A stretch of 64,000 nucleotides of DNA from Oreocharis arfaki (lineage: Eukaryota; Chordata; Aves; Passeriformes; Paramythiidae). Each line of letters begins with the position of its first letter. Position 1 is the first letter of the stretch. The notes below the pieces were generated by a model, which was not told the origin of the DNA, made no database searches, and saw only the letters and a program-made list of their open reading frames with translations. The stretch spans positions 690,333-754,332 of the forward strand of contig VZRR01013400.1 of NCBI GenBank assembly GCA_013398015.1. Reading direction: 5' to 3'. Shown here piece after piece: positions 1-13,424 of this stretch. The position numbers and the translations under genes are program-made.

Positions 1-1552
1 CTACAGATGCTCTCCCTCTGTATATGTGCATGAGAATCACATGTTTAGGTTTTTCTTCTGCAAATGGGTGCAAAAGTGATAACGGCATGCTGAAATTTCA
101 GGAGACTTTGAATGGTGGTATTAGAGCAACTACAGGACTTCTGAACCTTGTAGATTAGGTTGTAAGATGCCGTGATGGTTTTCTGTGTTCAATCTACCAT
201 TTGTATTTGTTGGGACAAGGTAATAATTTGAAACAGCACTTGGTTATTCTTGTCCTTTTTTTCGAATTAGTTCTCATAGCAAAAATCTTTACAGCTGGTC
301 CATTTAGCTTTGGGTGGCAGAACTTGAATATAGGAAAAGAAACAGGCCTATATGCTCTTCAGGAATTTTGAAGAATTTTCCACTTGTTCAGAATACTGAA
401 GAATGTGTCAATGCCTGATTTTGGTAAGCCATAAGTGGGAAATGTTTTCCTAGCCTATTTAAAATGGAGCTTTATTTCATGTTCGGATCCTGAAGCTTTG
501 GACAGTCAGTTTAAAGCAGTATTCGTCTCTCAGATCCTACCAAGCAGATCTCACCTTTGATAGTCTGTTCTGTATATCTTTCATGCTCAGAGATCTGTGC
601 AGAAAAGGTGAGCAGGGTAATGGAGTTAAGATCAGCCATGCAGATCTGAAAGAAAAATGTTGCCTTTAACAAATGTTCTAGCCTGTTTACATTTTTTTTT
701 ACCGAGAAAAGAGCATACCTTTAGAAGGCATGACTTTTTTCCAAGATGATGCATTTTCCTAAAGCCTTAGCTTGTGGATGTTGAGCTCTTGTTTATGTAA
801 TTTAAAAGGCAGTAATGTCCTTAAACAGAAGCAAAGAGAATTAGCATACATTGATTATGCATAGTCAATAATGAACTTTAAGCACTTTGTGAATAAATGT
901 GAGGTAAATGTCATACACACAGCACTTAGTAACAGAATGAAACAATGAGATAAGAAAAAACACTAAATAGAAGTAAATAGAAGCAATAAAGGACATAAGG
1001 TTATATTTTAAATAATTGATTGGAAGGTTCAAGGTATTCCATTTCACATACAGAGACTCAGGTTTAATTGAGTCTCTCTTTCATGGGAAGGCTGTGAATT
1101 TAAGTTGATCCTGGTGTCTTACATTACCAGCCTTTAATGAAACCTTAAACAAAATAGCTTTTAAAGAAGCAGTTGGGAAAATGACAAATAATTTTCAGGA
1201 GAACTTCCAAAATCATATACTTAAAATCGGCTGTGATAAAGACAGCCATGGTGAATGACTTAGAATATTGCTCAAGCTGAATTCAAGTTACACAGACCAG
1301 AGGGACTTCTGGAAGATTTCATATGTTGCAAACCCCTAGGGTTATAGAACAGTGAAAAAAACTGAATGGACATACAGGAAGCCTGCTGCCTATGAAGTGA
1401 CCTCTGCTTTCCAATTGTAAGTATCACACAATTCTGCCTTAGGAGAGTTGTAGGACTATTGTAGGCAGATATGGAGCAGGGTGTCTCCAAAGATTTTTTA
1501 AAGAGATTAAAGGAGGGCATTTAGGCCATCTCTGACCATATATAGGATGCTC

Positions 1553-1571
1553 TTCCTATATCCTATAGGAA
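1553..1571. repeat. Short perfect inverted repeat (8-bp arms)
   Basis: TTCCTATA and TATAGGAA face each other across a 3-bp spacer. In AT-rich DNA this may be chance. No flanking gene suggests a role. Confidence 0.4.
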
Positions 1572-1646
1572 TAAGTAACCGTTGCATTTTTTTTTGCACT
1601 AACTTATAAAAGGCCAAAGAGTTAAAGAACTATTATACCATAACAC

Positions 1647-1662
1647 TTTTTTTTTTTTTTTT
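1647..1662. repeat. Poly-T run (16 T)
   Basis: Sixteen consecutive T. No recognisable retroposed sequence lies to the right, so this is treated as a simple repeat rather than the tail of a minus-strand insertion. Confidence 0.8.
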
Positions 1663-2791
1663 GTGTAGACTGCTCAAGCTGAGGTCCTTATATTGACATG
1701 GATATTAGCTAATTAAAAGCATATGTATTTGTATATACACAAACGGTTAAGTCTTATTTCTTTTTCTGGGCTTGTCTGGCTGATATGACACATCTGCAAC
1801 TTCTGTTTGCCTTCACTGTCTTGCAGCAGAGCCACATGGCTGTTCTTTATTGATTCTGGGATCTACTCTACAACTATATACTCTCTTTTTGGTAGGTCTG
1901 CAGTCTTTTGACATTTATTAGATTTCTCCTCTGCTAGTCACATTTCTATGTTACCACTTTCATCAAAGTCCATCAGACAGCAGACCATTCCTTCATTCAT
2001 GAAGCCTTATTTCAAATTCTGACTTTGTCATTCAAAATACAGGTACTTCAGCCTTGATCTCATTCACAAGTTTTATAAGCACATTTTGAGCAGTTTAAGT
2101 TGATTATACCATTCAGAAATAATTAAATTTATCACATTGAAATAATTTAATTTTGTGTATGGTTATGATTTAGGATGAGAGAAAGTCAGACATTTTTATG
2201 GAATTTTATGGGAGATAAGATTATTATATCCATTCATTCCAAGAGTACCATTTACTTTAAATTTTAGGAACTTTACATTGACCTGTGCAGGAAATAAAAG
2301 AAACACAGTTTATAATATTTTTAATGATTTTAATTTTCCTTCATATATTTAAAATTATTCAAGAATAGATTTTAGTTAGTTTTTGAAATGGTAGCTGAGT
2401 AAAAGGTCATCAACAATATGGTGCTAGTCTTTTACAAAAAGAATTTGTATCTGAGAGTCGAAGTGTCCTAAGTAATTCTTTTATTTAAGCAGACATGAGG
2501 AACATGATCCATGTCTGGTATAAGAATCATAAACTTTATTGACTAGTCTGTGCAATCCCACTTGTACACACAAAACTGATTAAGTCTTCAGTGAAACTGT
2601 TTCAGTATTGTCTTCATTGTAATTTAATTTTGATATCAGTGGTTTAATGAAAAGTGGTTTTTGGACAACAAGTGTTGAATCATCCTTAAGACTTATACTG
2701 AAAGTGTATCAAAGTGAAAAGACAATGAAATTTTAAAGTTGAAATCAAAGAAGGTTTAATTTTTTGATGGTAAATAATATAAGACATTGAG

Positions 2792-2829
2792 CAAAAATAC
2801 TAAAAATATACAAAAATACTAAAAATACC
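2792..2829. repeat. 19-bp tandem duplication
   Basis: Two head-to-tail copies (2792-2810 and 2811-2829) of an A-rich 19-bp unit, differing only near the last bases. It looks like a small replication-slippage duplication. Confidence 0.75.
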
Positions 2830-5800
2830 AATACCCATCTTTTTAAATTCATCATATTAACATCGATAAAAGCATATGGTCACCAGCCAAATTAAGGAAA
2901 GCTTCTAGGAGTCATCAGTGAAAGATGTGAAAGGCAGCAAAGCAAGGCTGTATTAGTTCTGGAGGAAACTATGGAACGCATTCTGTTTTGTCTGTTTAAA
3001 AATTATGGGGGTTTTATAACTTTAAAGTTGTATCGACCTTTAAAAATTCACATCTTTCGTATTTATCCCTGCTTTGAGTTGGGAACTGGACCAGAAAACC
3101 TCCAGATGAACCTTGTAATCTTATCTAATGTACTGGGTCTGTGGGATATACACTACAGGTTGTTCTGTCCTTCACCAGTCGGGTTGTTGCATTTCTAGGG
3201 TGAAATTCCTGTAAAACCATGGGAACTATTCCTGTACATAATCCAAGATGAGAAAGAATTGTTGATGAGATTGTTTCTCTGGACAGGCAATGATGTCTTG
3301 TCACTTTCCTGGAAAACAAAACGAAACAAAACACCCATAAAAAGTTATTTTTCATTCAGCATACCAGAAATATTTGGGGGAGGAGGAGAGGGTGGGGGAT
3401 GAGAATGGAGGAATTTTGGTAGGAAAATGTAATATGAGGTCAATAAAATTTAGTAACAAATGGTTTCTTATTGTAAATTAGAGGAGAAAAAACTTTCCTG
3501 AGCTATCGTCTCATACATATAATTTTTGAGGAGAGCTGTAATTTGTGAGCTCTCTATTTCTGAGTCTCTCAAGCTTCTTTTTCATAAAATCTATTCTACA
3601 ACAAAATTTGATTGGAAGTCTATAACCAGTGATGCCTTTCCTAGATACACTAGCAGTATCAAAAAGGTGTTTTAGGCAATAGAAATTAGCAAAAGTAGAT
3701 AATATGTTGCAAGGAGATTTATTTTAATTGCATCTAGTCATGGTATCTATATCTTCAAAGCAAAAGAATTGCATAAAAAGATGATTCATTTTGACAAAAT
3801 TAAGTGTATTTTAATCTATTAGAGGTCTATGGTTTGGTGGAAGTTAAAAATTAAGCAGGCATTTTTGGTTTAAAGTCCTCCAAGTAAAACAGTCCCTGTG
3901 GGTTTATTAAACTTAAGAGAGAGAAATATTTGAAGGCTGCAATTCCAAATTAAATTCTACAATAGTATTAGCTTTTCAAGTTGCAAGAAGTTTGTCGATA
4001 CCTAAACAGCTTCTACCTACAACAGGAATAAATTGAGGAAAAGAAATATTCTTCTGAGTACCAGAGTAGCCTTTTTTCTTCCATGAATTTTTCATAGACT
4101 TGCTTCTAACTAAAAAAACTATGGGTAGTTTTGTCACCTTTTTTATTGCACTCACATTTTGCTTTCCACTCTGTCCCATTTGGTATTTCCAAGGTAGCTC
4201 AAAAAAAAGGAAGGCTATACAATTCTGTAGACATAAAATAACAACAACACCACCACCATTACCACTGCCAATCATCACCAACAGGTTTATAAATTTAATG
4301 ATTATGGAATCTAATTACAGAAATGGTCAGGCTTAATAGTCAGTTTATTAAATGAATCATAAATATATATGCATAATATGTTCCTATACCAGTAAAAATA
4401 TGAATTTATGTGGCTTTTACGTTGTTTTAGAGTACTGAGAAAAAGCAACAAAACCAACCTAGAAAGATGAGCGATTGTATCCAGAGAAGGTAACTGTAAA
4501 TTCCAGTGATTTTGACAAAGAACATGGTGAAAAAAGAGAAAATTGCATGAAGAATGCTCTTATTTTGTTATTATGAATTTACTAAAAGCGCTGCTTTTTC
4601 CCACTTTTGTACCCTGGCATGTCAGTGATAAAAGCATCTGTATCCTCATGCTCAGGTGCTACATTCTTTGTTACAGGAGCCAACACAAGATCCCTTGAAG
4701 CACTACTTGTACTGTGTGACTGTACCTTGGTATATAATTTGAAACCAAATTAATGTATTCAGACATTTTTATTGCTCAGATTTACAGTTCAGCTCTTCTG
4801 AAATTTCTGGTTCAGGAGAAAGTTCAGAAGAATCACAGCACCCTCTCTTTATGCAGATTGAAGCACCAATTCTCCTCAGTTACCTAATTTGTTCTGGATC
4901 ACAGACAGTTTTGTGTCCTGAAATGAGAATTTACTTAACTTCCAAATGTTTATGTGGACTAAAGCACATATTAAGACACCTGGGCATGAATGTTCTGAAA
5001 TATCTGTGCAACCCCCCCTTTTGCCTGCTCCAAAAGCTGCCCCCACCAACCCAACAAGGTATACGTGTGTGAAGTCTACCTGAGTAGCCAAGACTGAAAA
5101 AGAATCTATGTGTTTCTTATTTGAATTCAGTATAAAACACTTGGCTCAATCAACTGCCTGAGGGTCAGTTTTTAATATTGTCTTTTTCAGGCATTGCTTA
5201 TCTTTAGGAAAAAAATAACATCTGCTGACTGCTGCTGGATCATCCAAGGATCATCCTCAAAAACTTTTCCTTTTGAGTGATATCTAATTACAGTCAACTC
5301 TCTATTTGCACTAAAGTGCACTGCAAATTCAGAGAGAACATTGTTTTGTTATCTAAAGCAACCACAAAGCTCTTAAAGGTGACCATTATAGATTGCACCC
5401 CAAAATGCTTTCAGTTCCTATTTGTGTCCTTGTTCTCAGCAAAAGATGTTTTCAGAAAAATAATCAATATTAGGCCCTCTAGTCCCCACCTTCTAATTAT
5501 CTAATTAGGCACAGAAATGTAACACAAACCACCAGGCTTTTTTTTGTTTTTCTTTTCACAGTTACTTATTTCAGCTCTTCTCCCTAAGTAGAGTTATCTT
5601 GCTCCCCAAATTTTAATTTATTAAGTGTTTCACCTGAAACCAATCACCCTTGCAGTCAATTCCCAGAATAAAACATCTGCCTTTTCAGTTCAGACAGCTT
5701 ATAAATGAAGAAATACACCAGGGACACAGAATTATGTTCTCTTTCAGGACGTAGAGGCATTTTACTCAGGTGGTATTCCAGCATCAGTCAACTTGTTCTG

Positions 5801-8800
5801 AATTATGAATAAGCTTATTTTTGAACTGGGCTATGGAAAATACAATTAGCATACATTTCTTCAGTTCACTTCCTAAGTTTCTCATGTTTCAGATCTTCTT
5901 TATTAATTCTTTTCCCTATACTAATTGACCTTTACAGAGGCTATTTGAGACTTATAAGTCTTTTGACTGAGAGTATTACCAGCCCTAAAATTTTCTTGAA
6001 GCATGTTGAATCTTGAACATTACAGTTGTGGTTTTAGTACTGTCTGAAAAATTATATCTTAAAATTCTGTGAAGATGACTCCTTTATAAATTATACCTAC
6101 TGATACCAGAAGGTCTTATCTTGCATTTGATTGACTTCTTAATGTTTTAAGGTAAAATTGATACACAGGACAAATTGTCTAAAAACAAAATAATCCAAGG
6201 AATTAATTTTCATAATATAATATGCACGAAAAAAATGACATGACTGCAATTATCTCTGATTTAGAAATCAATTTGCATCCACAATTTTTTTTCTCCTCTG
6301 TGCATGGATTGAGAAAAAAAAGGCAAACACCTTACAAAAATGGAAGTACATGTTTGAAGAAGAGACAATACCCAAAATACAGGGCAATTCCTTGTAATTC
6401 TCTGTTAAATTGTTTCCAATATTTTCATTCATGTACACAGGGAATGCTTTACTTAAAGCAATACATTTACAATTTTGCCTTCTCCAGTATGGAAGGCAAA
6501 CCTGAACCTCTCGAACAGGAGATAACAGTCTATAGATTGAGGCCGACTGAAATTAAAACATGCTGTGATGTCAGGATGGAACTTGCAGTCTCTTCTCTTC
6601 TGGGGAGGCAAACTCCTACAATCAATGCCTTTTACCTATATGGCAGACTTTTACTGTTACTTGCTGTCATCTTTGTCAAGACATGGGAGCTTTAAGGACT
6701 CATTTATTTCACCTTGTTTATCATTATTGTCCTTCACATACTCAGGGGTCCAGAAAGATTTTTGAAAGGCAGTAGATGCCAACAAGCATGAGTATTTTTT
6801 TGACTAATATAACTTTTGAAATATGACATGAAAGATTAAAGTTAAAAAAAAAAAATCTGTTATCAATATTATCTGCAAGTACGTATTTTCTGGGCTAGAT
6901 ATTATTGGTTATAGTTTTAAAAAAGAAATGATAAAAATATTTAGATGAGTCTTTACCTGAGCAAGACATTCAAATTATAAAATCACACAGGTATTGCTAA
7001 TCTCAACCACAAATATTTTTATAATATTTAGAATTTCTTACCTACAGTGCAAAGCAGTATGAAATAAAATTATAATTATTTAATTGTTTTTGCAGGTAGA
7101 TAATTTTGTAGGGTAGATTAATCCTTTCCCTTCAGATGATTTTAGATCAGTTCTCCAGAGAAAAGTGAACAAATTAAACTAAGTAATCTGACTTTTCTCT
7201 CACTTTTACAAAAGGAAATTTGGAATCATTGGAAGACAAATAACAACAGTTTATTAGAGATTTTTTTCTTCATTTTGCAATGGTTTCTCAATATCTTGCT
7301 TATGCAGAAGCTCACACCAGACAGCTTTGTCTCTGGCATAACTAGAGGATGGACTCCAGAAGTGTTCTGCTACTCCTGTGGATATGACCAAAACATGCTG
7401 TGTATGTGTGCATGTGTCTTTCTCTCCTTCACACTTCCTTACTTCCACACCTCCCCTCCTCACACCCTCAGATGCACATAAAAGCCACCTAAAACTTCTT
7501 GAAAAAGAAATTAGACAGTTATAAATGCCTTAGATGCATTAACTTGGTAGCATGTCTTCCTCAAGTGATGTTTGTGAGCAAAACATGCTGCTCCTGCAGA
7601 GCTGTGCAGAGAAAGGGAGAAGATGGTGATCACACTTCCAGTGAAGGGGACAACCATCAGAGTTTTGGTGTCCTCTGAGCTTGCCATAATGAAAAAGTGA
7701 GATTGCTCAGTTCTCATGCTACTGCTTCTAGAAACAACACTACAGAAGTTCAGACATACCTCTTCAACCAGCTGTGAGTCACCTAGAAGTGTTTTCCACA
7801 TATTTTTATTTTAGAAGCCAGCCAAATCTGTTATATTTGGTATTACACATGATTAAGTATTGACAATAAGGAGCCAAGGTGGTGTAGAACCTCTGTGTCC
7901 CAACATGTGTCCTTTACAGTGCTGTTTCATAATGCCAGCTGCAACTGAGACAATGCTACTGAGGTCCTATGCAACAATTTGACACTGAAATATTGCAAAA
8001 TGTGGTTTAAGCCTAGCAGAGCGTGAAAGAGAAATTCACAGGATAAAAAGACACTCCTGTACTGAAAGTTCTAAGCTTTGGGTTTCAAGGCATGTAGCAA
8101 GGTGTCAAACCTTACTATTACTTAATATTGAGCATCTCAGTGCTTTACCATACACAGAAGAATGATTCTGCATGATAAATGTAAACCTGAGCTCCTGCAC
8201 ATCTCAGTGTTATGATTTAGTTAATGCTAAACAGTAATAATTTTTTGCTTTGCAGGTGTTCACCAGCAAGCATTACCTAAACTTAAATAACAACTTTATT
8301 TTACACAGATTTTGAGGAGTGAAAATCTGTTATATTGCAGTGAGAGTGAGTATTTTACAAGTGTTTCCAAGGAAAAAAGACCAAACCAGGCACACAGCAC
8401 AAGATGACTGTAGAAGAGCTCATAATATTTATGACAGTCTTACAGAACTTGGATCATGACCCATTCTGAGTTGTATCTGTCCTCTGAACTGGTAACTCAC
8501 TCACAGTGTTTTTACTGCTAGGCTCTGAATCTCTATTTATTAATTAATTAAACCCATACGCATATGATTAAAAAATTTAAAGTCTTATGATAAATGAGTG
8601 TCTATATAAAAATACATTTCTGCAATGTATGAGGGGGAAAAATATGATTTGTTATTTCAAAAGGTCCCATACTGAAATTGGCATGTTGCCCCCAGATTTG
8701 AAAAGATATTTTATCACTTAGTAGACCAATGATCAAGTACAGGAGATAATATTTTCTCTGCCAAAAGGACATTAACATTTTTAAAATGGAGAGGACAGTG

Positions 8801-9153
8801 AACAGTCTGCTTACAGAATAAGGTCTGGATCAATAATATCTGTAAGAAAGGGTTTGGGAATATGATCATTTCTAAAATACCCCCAAAAAGGTCTCACAGG
8901 TTTTATGAATTTTTTTTTTTCAGGGAAGACAAACTGACAATATAAAACATTTGTAGGGCTTCAGCTGTATGGCTCTGATAAGCATCTATAGATTGCCAGC
9001 TACTTGAGAAGAAGGGAAGACAGAGTTGTATCTTAAATTAAAAGTGATTTTCTTTCTTTTCTGGTATTTGTGTTTTTTATGAATTTTTCAACTGCATTTT
9101 TGACCTAGGATTTTATAAAGAAGAAAACGTATTTCCTTTTAGTCAATTAGGGC

Positions 9154-10023
9154 TGCAGGTTGATCTCGGCTGGATGCCAGGCACCCACCAAAACTGCTGG
9201 ATCACTCCCCTTCACAAGCGGATACAGGAGAGAAGACAACAAATGGTTCATGGGCTGAGATAAGGACTGGAGAGATGTCTCATCAAATACTGCCACTGGC
9301 AAAACAGACTCAACTTGAGGATATTAATTGAATTTATTACTAACAAAATTAGAGCAGCATAATGGGAAGTAAACAAAATCTAAAAACACTTTCCCCCAAC
9401 CCCACAGGCAACAGTTCTCTACAAATGGCTGCAATGTGAGTCACCCTTCCAAGGGGTGCAGTCCTTCAGGCACAGCCTGCCCCCCCATACCTGCTTCAGC
9501 ATGGCATCCTCTCTCCATGGGTCTGCAAGTCCCTGACAGGAGACTGATCCAGCACAGGCCTTCCACAGGGTCTCAGCCTCCTCTCACCTGGCCCAGCGTG
9601 GGTCTCCTTCAGGGGCTGCAGGTGGATCTCTGCATCCCCATGCTCCTCCGTGGGCTGCAGGGGCACAGCTGCCTCACCATGGTCTGCACCTGGGCTGCAG
9701 GGAAATCTCAGCTCAGGCACCAGGAACAGCGCCTGCCCCTCCTTCTCCACTGACCTCGGTGTCTGCAGGGCTTTTCCTCTCGCATATTCTCACTCTGCTC
9801 TTCTCTGACCCCAATGACATCTGCATAAGTACTATTTTTTCTTAAATGTGCTATCACAGAGATGTTGCCACCATTTCTAATTGTCCCAGCCTTGGCCAAC
9901 CCAGCAGTCTCTGAGCTTCCTGGCATTGGCTCTGCTGGACATGGAGGAAGCTTCTGGTAGCTTCTCACAGAAGCCACCCCTGTAGCTCCCCCTCGCCCCC
10001 ACTACCAATGCAAATCCAATACA
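9154..10023 (-). mobile_element. Avian endogenous retrovirus LTR (solo), minus orientation
   Basis: Read on the minus strand, the element begins TGTATTGG at 10023 and runs to a terminal CA at 9154, about 870 bp. I recognise the body as a common bird ERV LTR family: a segment near 9930-9990 about leaving-group-like phrases such as CTTCTCACAGAAGCCACCCC, a tract of short imperfect repeats containing 'gggctgcag' at about 9440-9710, and a polyadenylation signal (TTTATT on plus, 9333-9338). The bases flanking the ends are AGGGC (9149-9153) and ATGGC (10024-10028), which match at four of five positions and fit a decayed 5-bp TSD. There is no internal retroviral coding region on either side, so it is a solo LTR. 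The open frames inside it, 9436-9753 plus and 9708-9977 minus, are not genes. A related copy lies at about 50860-51439. The family name is not assigned because I cannot search a repeat library. Confidence 0.8.
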
Positions 10024-10531
10024 ATGGCGTCTTTAGCGACAAAATCATAATAATAGGATAAGACCCAGAGAAATGGAGATAACTTTTACTAGAGTTCTGG
10101 ACATTTCAGGCAGAGGTGAATATTAAAGTTCAGTGATCCAGGATTTCCAGAAGAAAAGGGAGTATGACTGTGCATCTGTGCAGGTGTTTGAGAAGCATCA
10201 CTGCAGTGTTCTGGGGAGCCGTGATCTAAGATACCATGCTTGAAATTAATTTGTGAAAGTAAACAACCATTTTCGAGGTTAAGTGTAGCCTCTGTCCTGA
10301 GAGTGAAATTAAGGAAGCAGTTTGGGAAGACTTTCCTGAAAGAATGCTTTGCTAGTTTGGGCAGGGGTAAGTAGTCACAGGCTGTTCCTACTTGGTAAGC
10401 TTGGGAAAAAGAGAGTTCACTGGAGGTATATCTGGAACTAAAATGCCAACTTTATTTAATAGTAGAGTGAATCTAGGCTGTGACACAACTGTGCAGTTGC
10501 TGCAAGTCTGAAGGCCCTTTTTATCATGAGG

Positions 10532-11068
10532 TGTGGCGCTGTACCCCCTCTTCCTGATCACTTCCTGACCTCTCCATGGGGTCTCCCTCCATCCCTTGCC
10601 CCTACTCCTGGCCACTCCTCGAGTTCTCCCTATTGGTTCCTGTATCCCAACACCACCCATGTACCACCCCTGTGCCCTGAAACCATTTGCCCATGTGCTC
10701 TCCCCGCCCCCCTGGGTCCCGGGTAAACTGAGGCTCCGAGCCATGTGACTCTCTCTCTCTCGCTCTCTCTCTCTCTGCCCCTGGGAGCAGCCTGCCAACA
10801 GCTCTTCTCCTCTGCCTTGGGGGCCAGCCCGTGTGCTGGCCCCAGGCTTTGGGGAGGCAGCATGGAATAAAGACCTTTGCAGTGCCATGAGGAGAGCCTT
10901 CTCACCTCCTTTGCCATCACTGAAGTTGCAGGCTGGCAGCTGGAGCAGCGGTGCGGGGCGTCCGAGATGGACTGCAGGAGGGCAGAGAATCCCTGCCTTA
11001 TCCCAAGAAACCCCTGCTGCGCTCCCAGGGAAAGCTGCAGCAGCTAAGCAACACCTAGCACTGCAACA
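10532..11068 (+). mobile_element. Solo LTR of an avian ERV, copy A, perfect 6-bp TSD
   Basis: A 537-bp, GC-rich block starts with TG and ends with CA. It is bounded by identical hexamers ATGAGG at 10526-10531 and 11069-11074, which define the insertion exactly. Inside are an inverted CCAAT box (ATTGG, about 10632), a CT-rich microsatellite at 10749-10776 and a canonical AATAAA signal at 10866-10871. That order (U3 promoter-like part, poly(A) signal, then U5) sets the plus orientation. No primer-binding site, gag, pol or env follows, so it is a solo LTR left after recombination between the two LTRs of a provirus. A 6-bp TSD is typical of alpha/betaretrovirus-like ERVs, in contrast to the 5-bp TSDs of the ERVL-like LTRs nearby. 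A second copy in opposite orientation lies at 32624-33159. The open frames across it (for example 10388-11083 minus, 231 codons) reflect high GC and few stops, not a protein. Confidence 0.92.
10749..10776 (+). repeat. (CT)n microsatellite inside solo LTR copy A
   Basis: A CT dinucleotide run with one G interruption. The matching place in the other copy (about 32918-32940, as GA on plus) also carries the run but at a slightly different length, so the tract was present in the source element and changed afterwards. Confidence 0.9.
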
Positions 11069-12439
11069 ATGAGGCACTACCAAGGACTGTTTAATCTGTG
11101 TTGACTATTGTCAAAGTGAAAAAAAAAAGTGGTTTAAAACAAATGCTAGGCTCATTTATTCTGAGCTGTTGCACACAGCCCAGCTTTTTTCCATGTCATC
11201 ATGAGACTCACAGAGAGCATGGACCTGCACAGGAAATGTCTTTGATTGTCAGAACCAGGAAAGATGCAAAGTCTGAATTTTCATGAAATAATACAGTGTA
11301 TTTCTGTGGGACTGAAGGTATCAAGAATAGGAATCTCCAGCCTATTACTCAGTGGTTCCTGTTGACAGCACTGAAGATTTTACAGACCTGTGGAATTCCT
11401 TACTTTAACACGTCTGACATACATTCAGTATTAGAAAAATGATTAGAGGCATATCAGACGTCTAGAGAGAAAAGGAGATCTCTGAGGTCAGAACATCTTT
11501 GCCTTCACTTTTGTTTTAAATATTATTTTCAGGGTTGGGTTTTCCCTTAATAACAGAGCAAAGCTTCTGTTTCTCTATGTGCTTTCAGAGCTGTCTTTTT
11601 TGATTCATGAGTTGTCCTTTTCTCCTCCATTCCTATCTCCTTCCCTGGAAATTAACTGCCATGTCTGTAGTAAGAGCAAAGTGGATGGCCTTTGTAGGGT
11701 ACCAGGCATGGGTTGTGGAGGCGGACCAGGGAATCCTCTTGACGTGTAGATGCAGTCTGCTGCAGAAGCAAAGCACTTTTTTCCCTTCTGGATAGGGTGA
11801 GAAGAGAATGTTTCATTCCCTTACCTTTTCCATTTGCTTAATTTATCTCCTTTACTGATTCTCAGTATACTTTATAAAGGGATACCATCTCACCCCCTGA
11901 AGTCACTGCAATTTTGTGTTTGGTGAAAAGATTCCTGTGTGCTCCCTTTGAGATTCAACACATTGTTTAAAGTGGTGCAAACATCTAAGATGTCATATTG
12001 CCATGAAATTTAAACCCTTACACCTGTAACTACAATAGTTTTGGCTCTGTGTCTCTTATCTTGGTTGTATGGCTTAACGTTGGAATGTTCAACCTACAGA
12101 CAATGTCTTTGAGCAACACAGGAACAAACTTTGAAGTAGATATTCATACTGTCCTGGAAGAAAATTGTTACACAGGCAAGATGCACTGCAGCAAACACAC
12201 TAACTTCCACTTAGCTCCTGATCTCTCTGTTTTATTGTCAACAGTAGTAATAATTGCAGAGCTTGTAGTACTACGGCACTTAGCACCCTGGTGGAACAGA
12301 ACAGAACCATAGTTTTAGGTTTTAGGAAGACAGTAGAAAGCCAAACTCCTGTCTGACTTCCCTCTTCCCACAAAATGTATCCTTGTGTTATCCTTCTCTC
12401 TCATAATTCTACTTATTAGTTTTGGGGATTTACTTTAAA

Positions 12440-12469
12440 ATATTAATATTAATATTAATATTAAATATT
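12440..12469. repeat. (ATTAAT)n hexamer repeat
   Basis: About four and a half uninterrupted copies of an ATTAAT-type unit; simple sequence repeat. Confidence 0.85.
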
Positions 12470-12787
12470 TGAGGGCTTCTGGCTCATGAGATACATTGTG
12501 ATGTCTCTAGCTTATGAACTTCCATACCAGTCTAAATAACTAATCTATTTATTCCAATATTCCACTATACCAGTGTCAATTAGTTCAGGACATTTCTAGT
12601 GGTGACCAACACATAATCATGGAGCAATGGCGTCACATGATACAACATTCTTACCATAATCAGTAATTTACAAATTATCTATGGATTCAGTGGAAAGATT
12701 TCTGTTTTCCTGAAATCCTTCAAACCAGAAGACCATTTCTTGGCCGAATACTGAATCTGAGTTTGAAAACCTTGTTTTTAACCCACA

Positions 12788-12807
12788 TTTTATTTATTTA
12801 TTTATTG
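12788..12807. repeat. (TTTA)n tetranucleotide repeat
   Basis: About five TTTA units. The same simple repeat recurs at 26170-26189 and 46669-46684. Confidence 0.8.
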
Positions 12808-13408
12808 ACTATAACAATTACAATATTCATAAAGTTTCTTATTCTAAATAGGTTAGGGGTTTTTTGGGGGTTTGATTTTGGATTTTTTCTTGTTTTTTTT
12901 TTCCTTCCCGCCTCCTTCAAAATATTACATAGTTTGTCTGATTTTTCTCTGCACGCCTTGGAGATAATTGTTTGCATTTGCAATGTGTGTGGGCATAACA
13001 TCTGCCTCAGAGTGCATTGCTGTGTTCACTACTCAATGAAGCAGTGAAGCATTTGAAATGCAGGGACATCCCTCAGACATCGTTGCTAGTTAATGATTCT
13101 TCATGCTCTGAATGTTGCATCTCATGCATCCTGTGTCTATTAATCTTAAAATGACACACCTCACCTTATCAGTAGTCTCACTGAGAAACACACCCAAAAA
13201 AACCAACAAAAACCTGAGAGGAGGCTTTTGAGAATCAAAAATGTATCTGTCTCATTCAAAAAAAGAAAAAAAAATGTTGAGAATATTGTTCTCCCTGTGT
13301 TCCTTTGCAAATAACCGACATTTAACTTGGAGCTAGTCATGGCTAATCAGGCTTCATACACAGAACTCAAAATTAGCAAACGTCCTGCTGCTCTTTTCTG
13401 ACATCATC

Positions 13409-13424
13409 TTTTTTTTTTTTTTTT
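13409..13424. repeat. Poly-T run (16 T)
   Basis: Sixteen T followed by CCCC; a simple repeat with no recognisable retroposed sequence beside it. Confidence 0.8.

Larger units (their letters stand above)
1..9153. other. AT-rich non-coding sequence, no gene seen
   Basis: I see no exon, RNA gene or recognised mobile element here. Open frames are short and scattered on both strands. The longest, 6222-6695 plus, encodes 157 residues of low-complexity, lysine/leucine-rich sequence with no family resemblance and is most simply a chance opening in AT-rich DNA. Minor structures are a 16-base T run at 1647-1662, a small inverted repeat at 1553-1571 (8-bp arms, 3-bp loop) and a 19-bp tandem duplication at 2792-2829. 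The stretch could be intergenic or intronic; the sequence alone does not decide. Confidence 0.6.

Noticed and set aside
6222..6695. 157-codon plus-strand frame, the longest outside clear repeats
   Set aside because: No domain, signal or splice context; the length is within what chance gives over 64 kb of AT-rich DNA read in six frames.
10388..11083. 231-codon minus-strand frame
   Set aside because: It lies almost wholly antisense to the GC-rich solo LTR at 10532-11068; low stop density there explains it.
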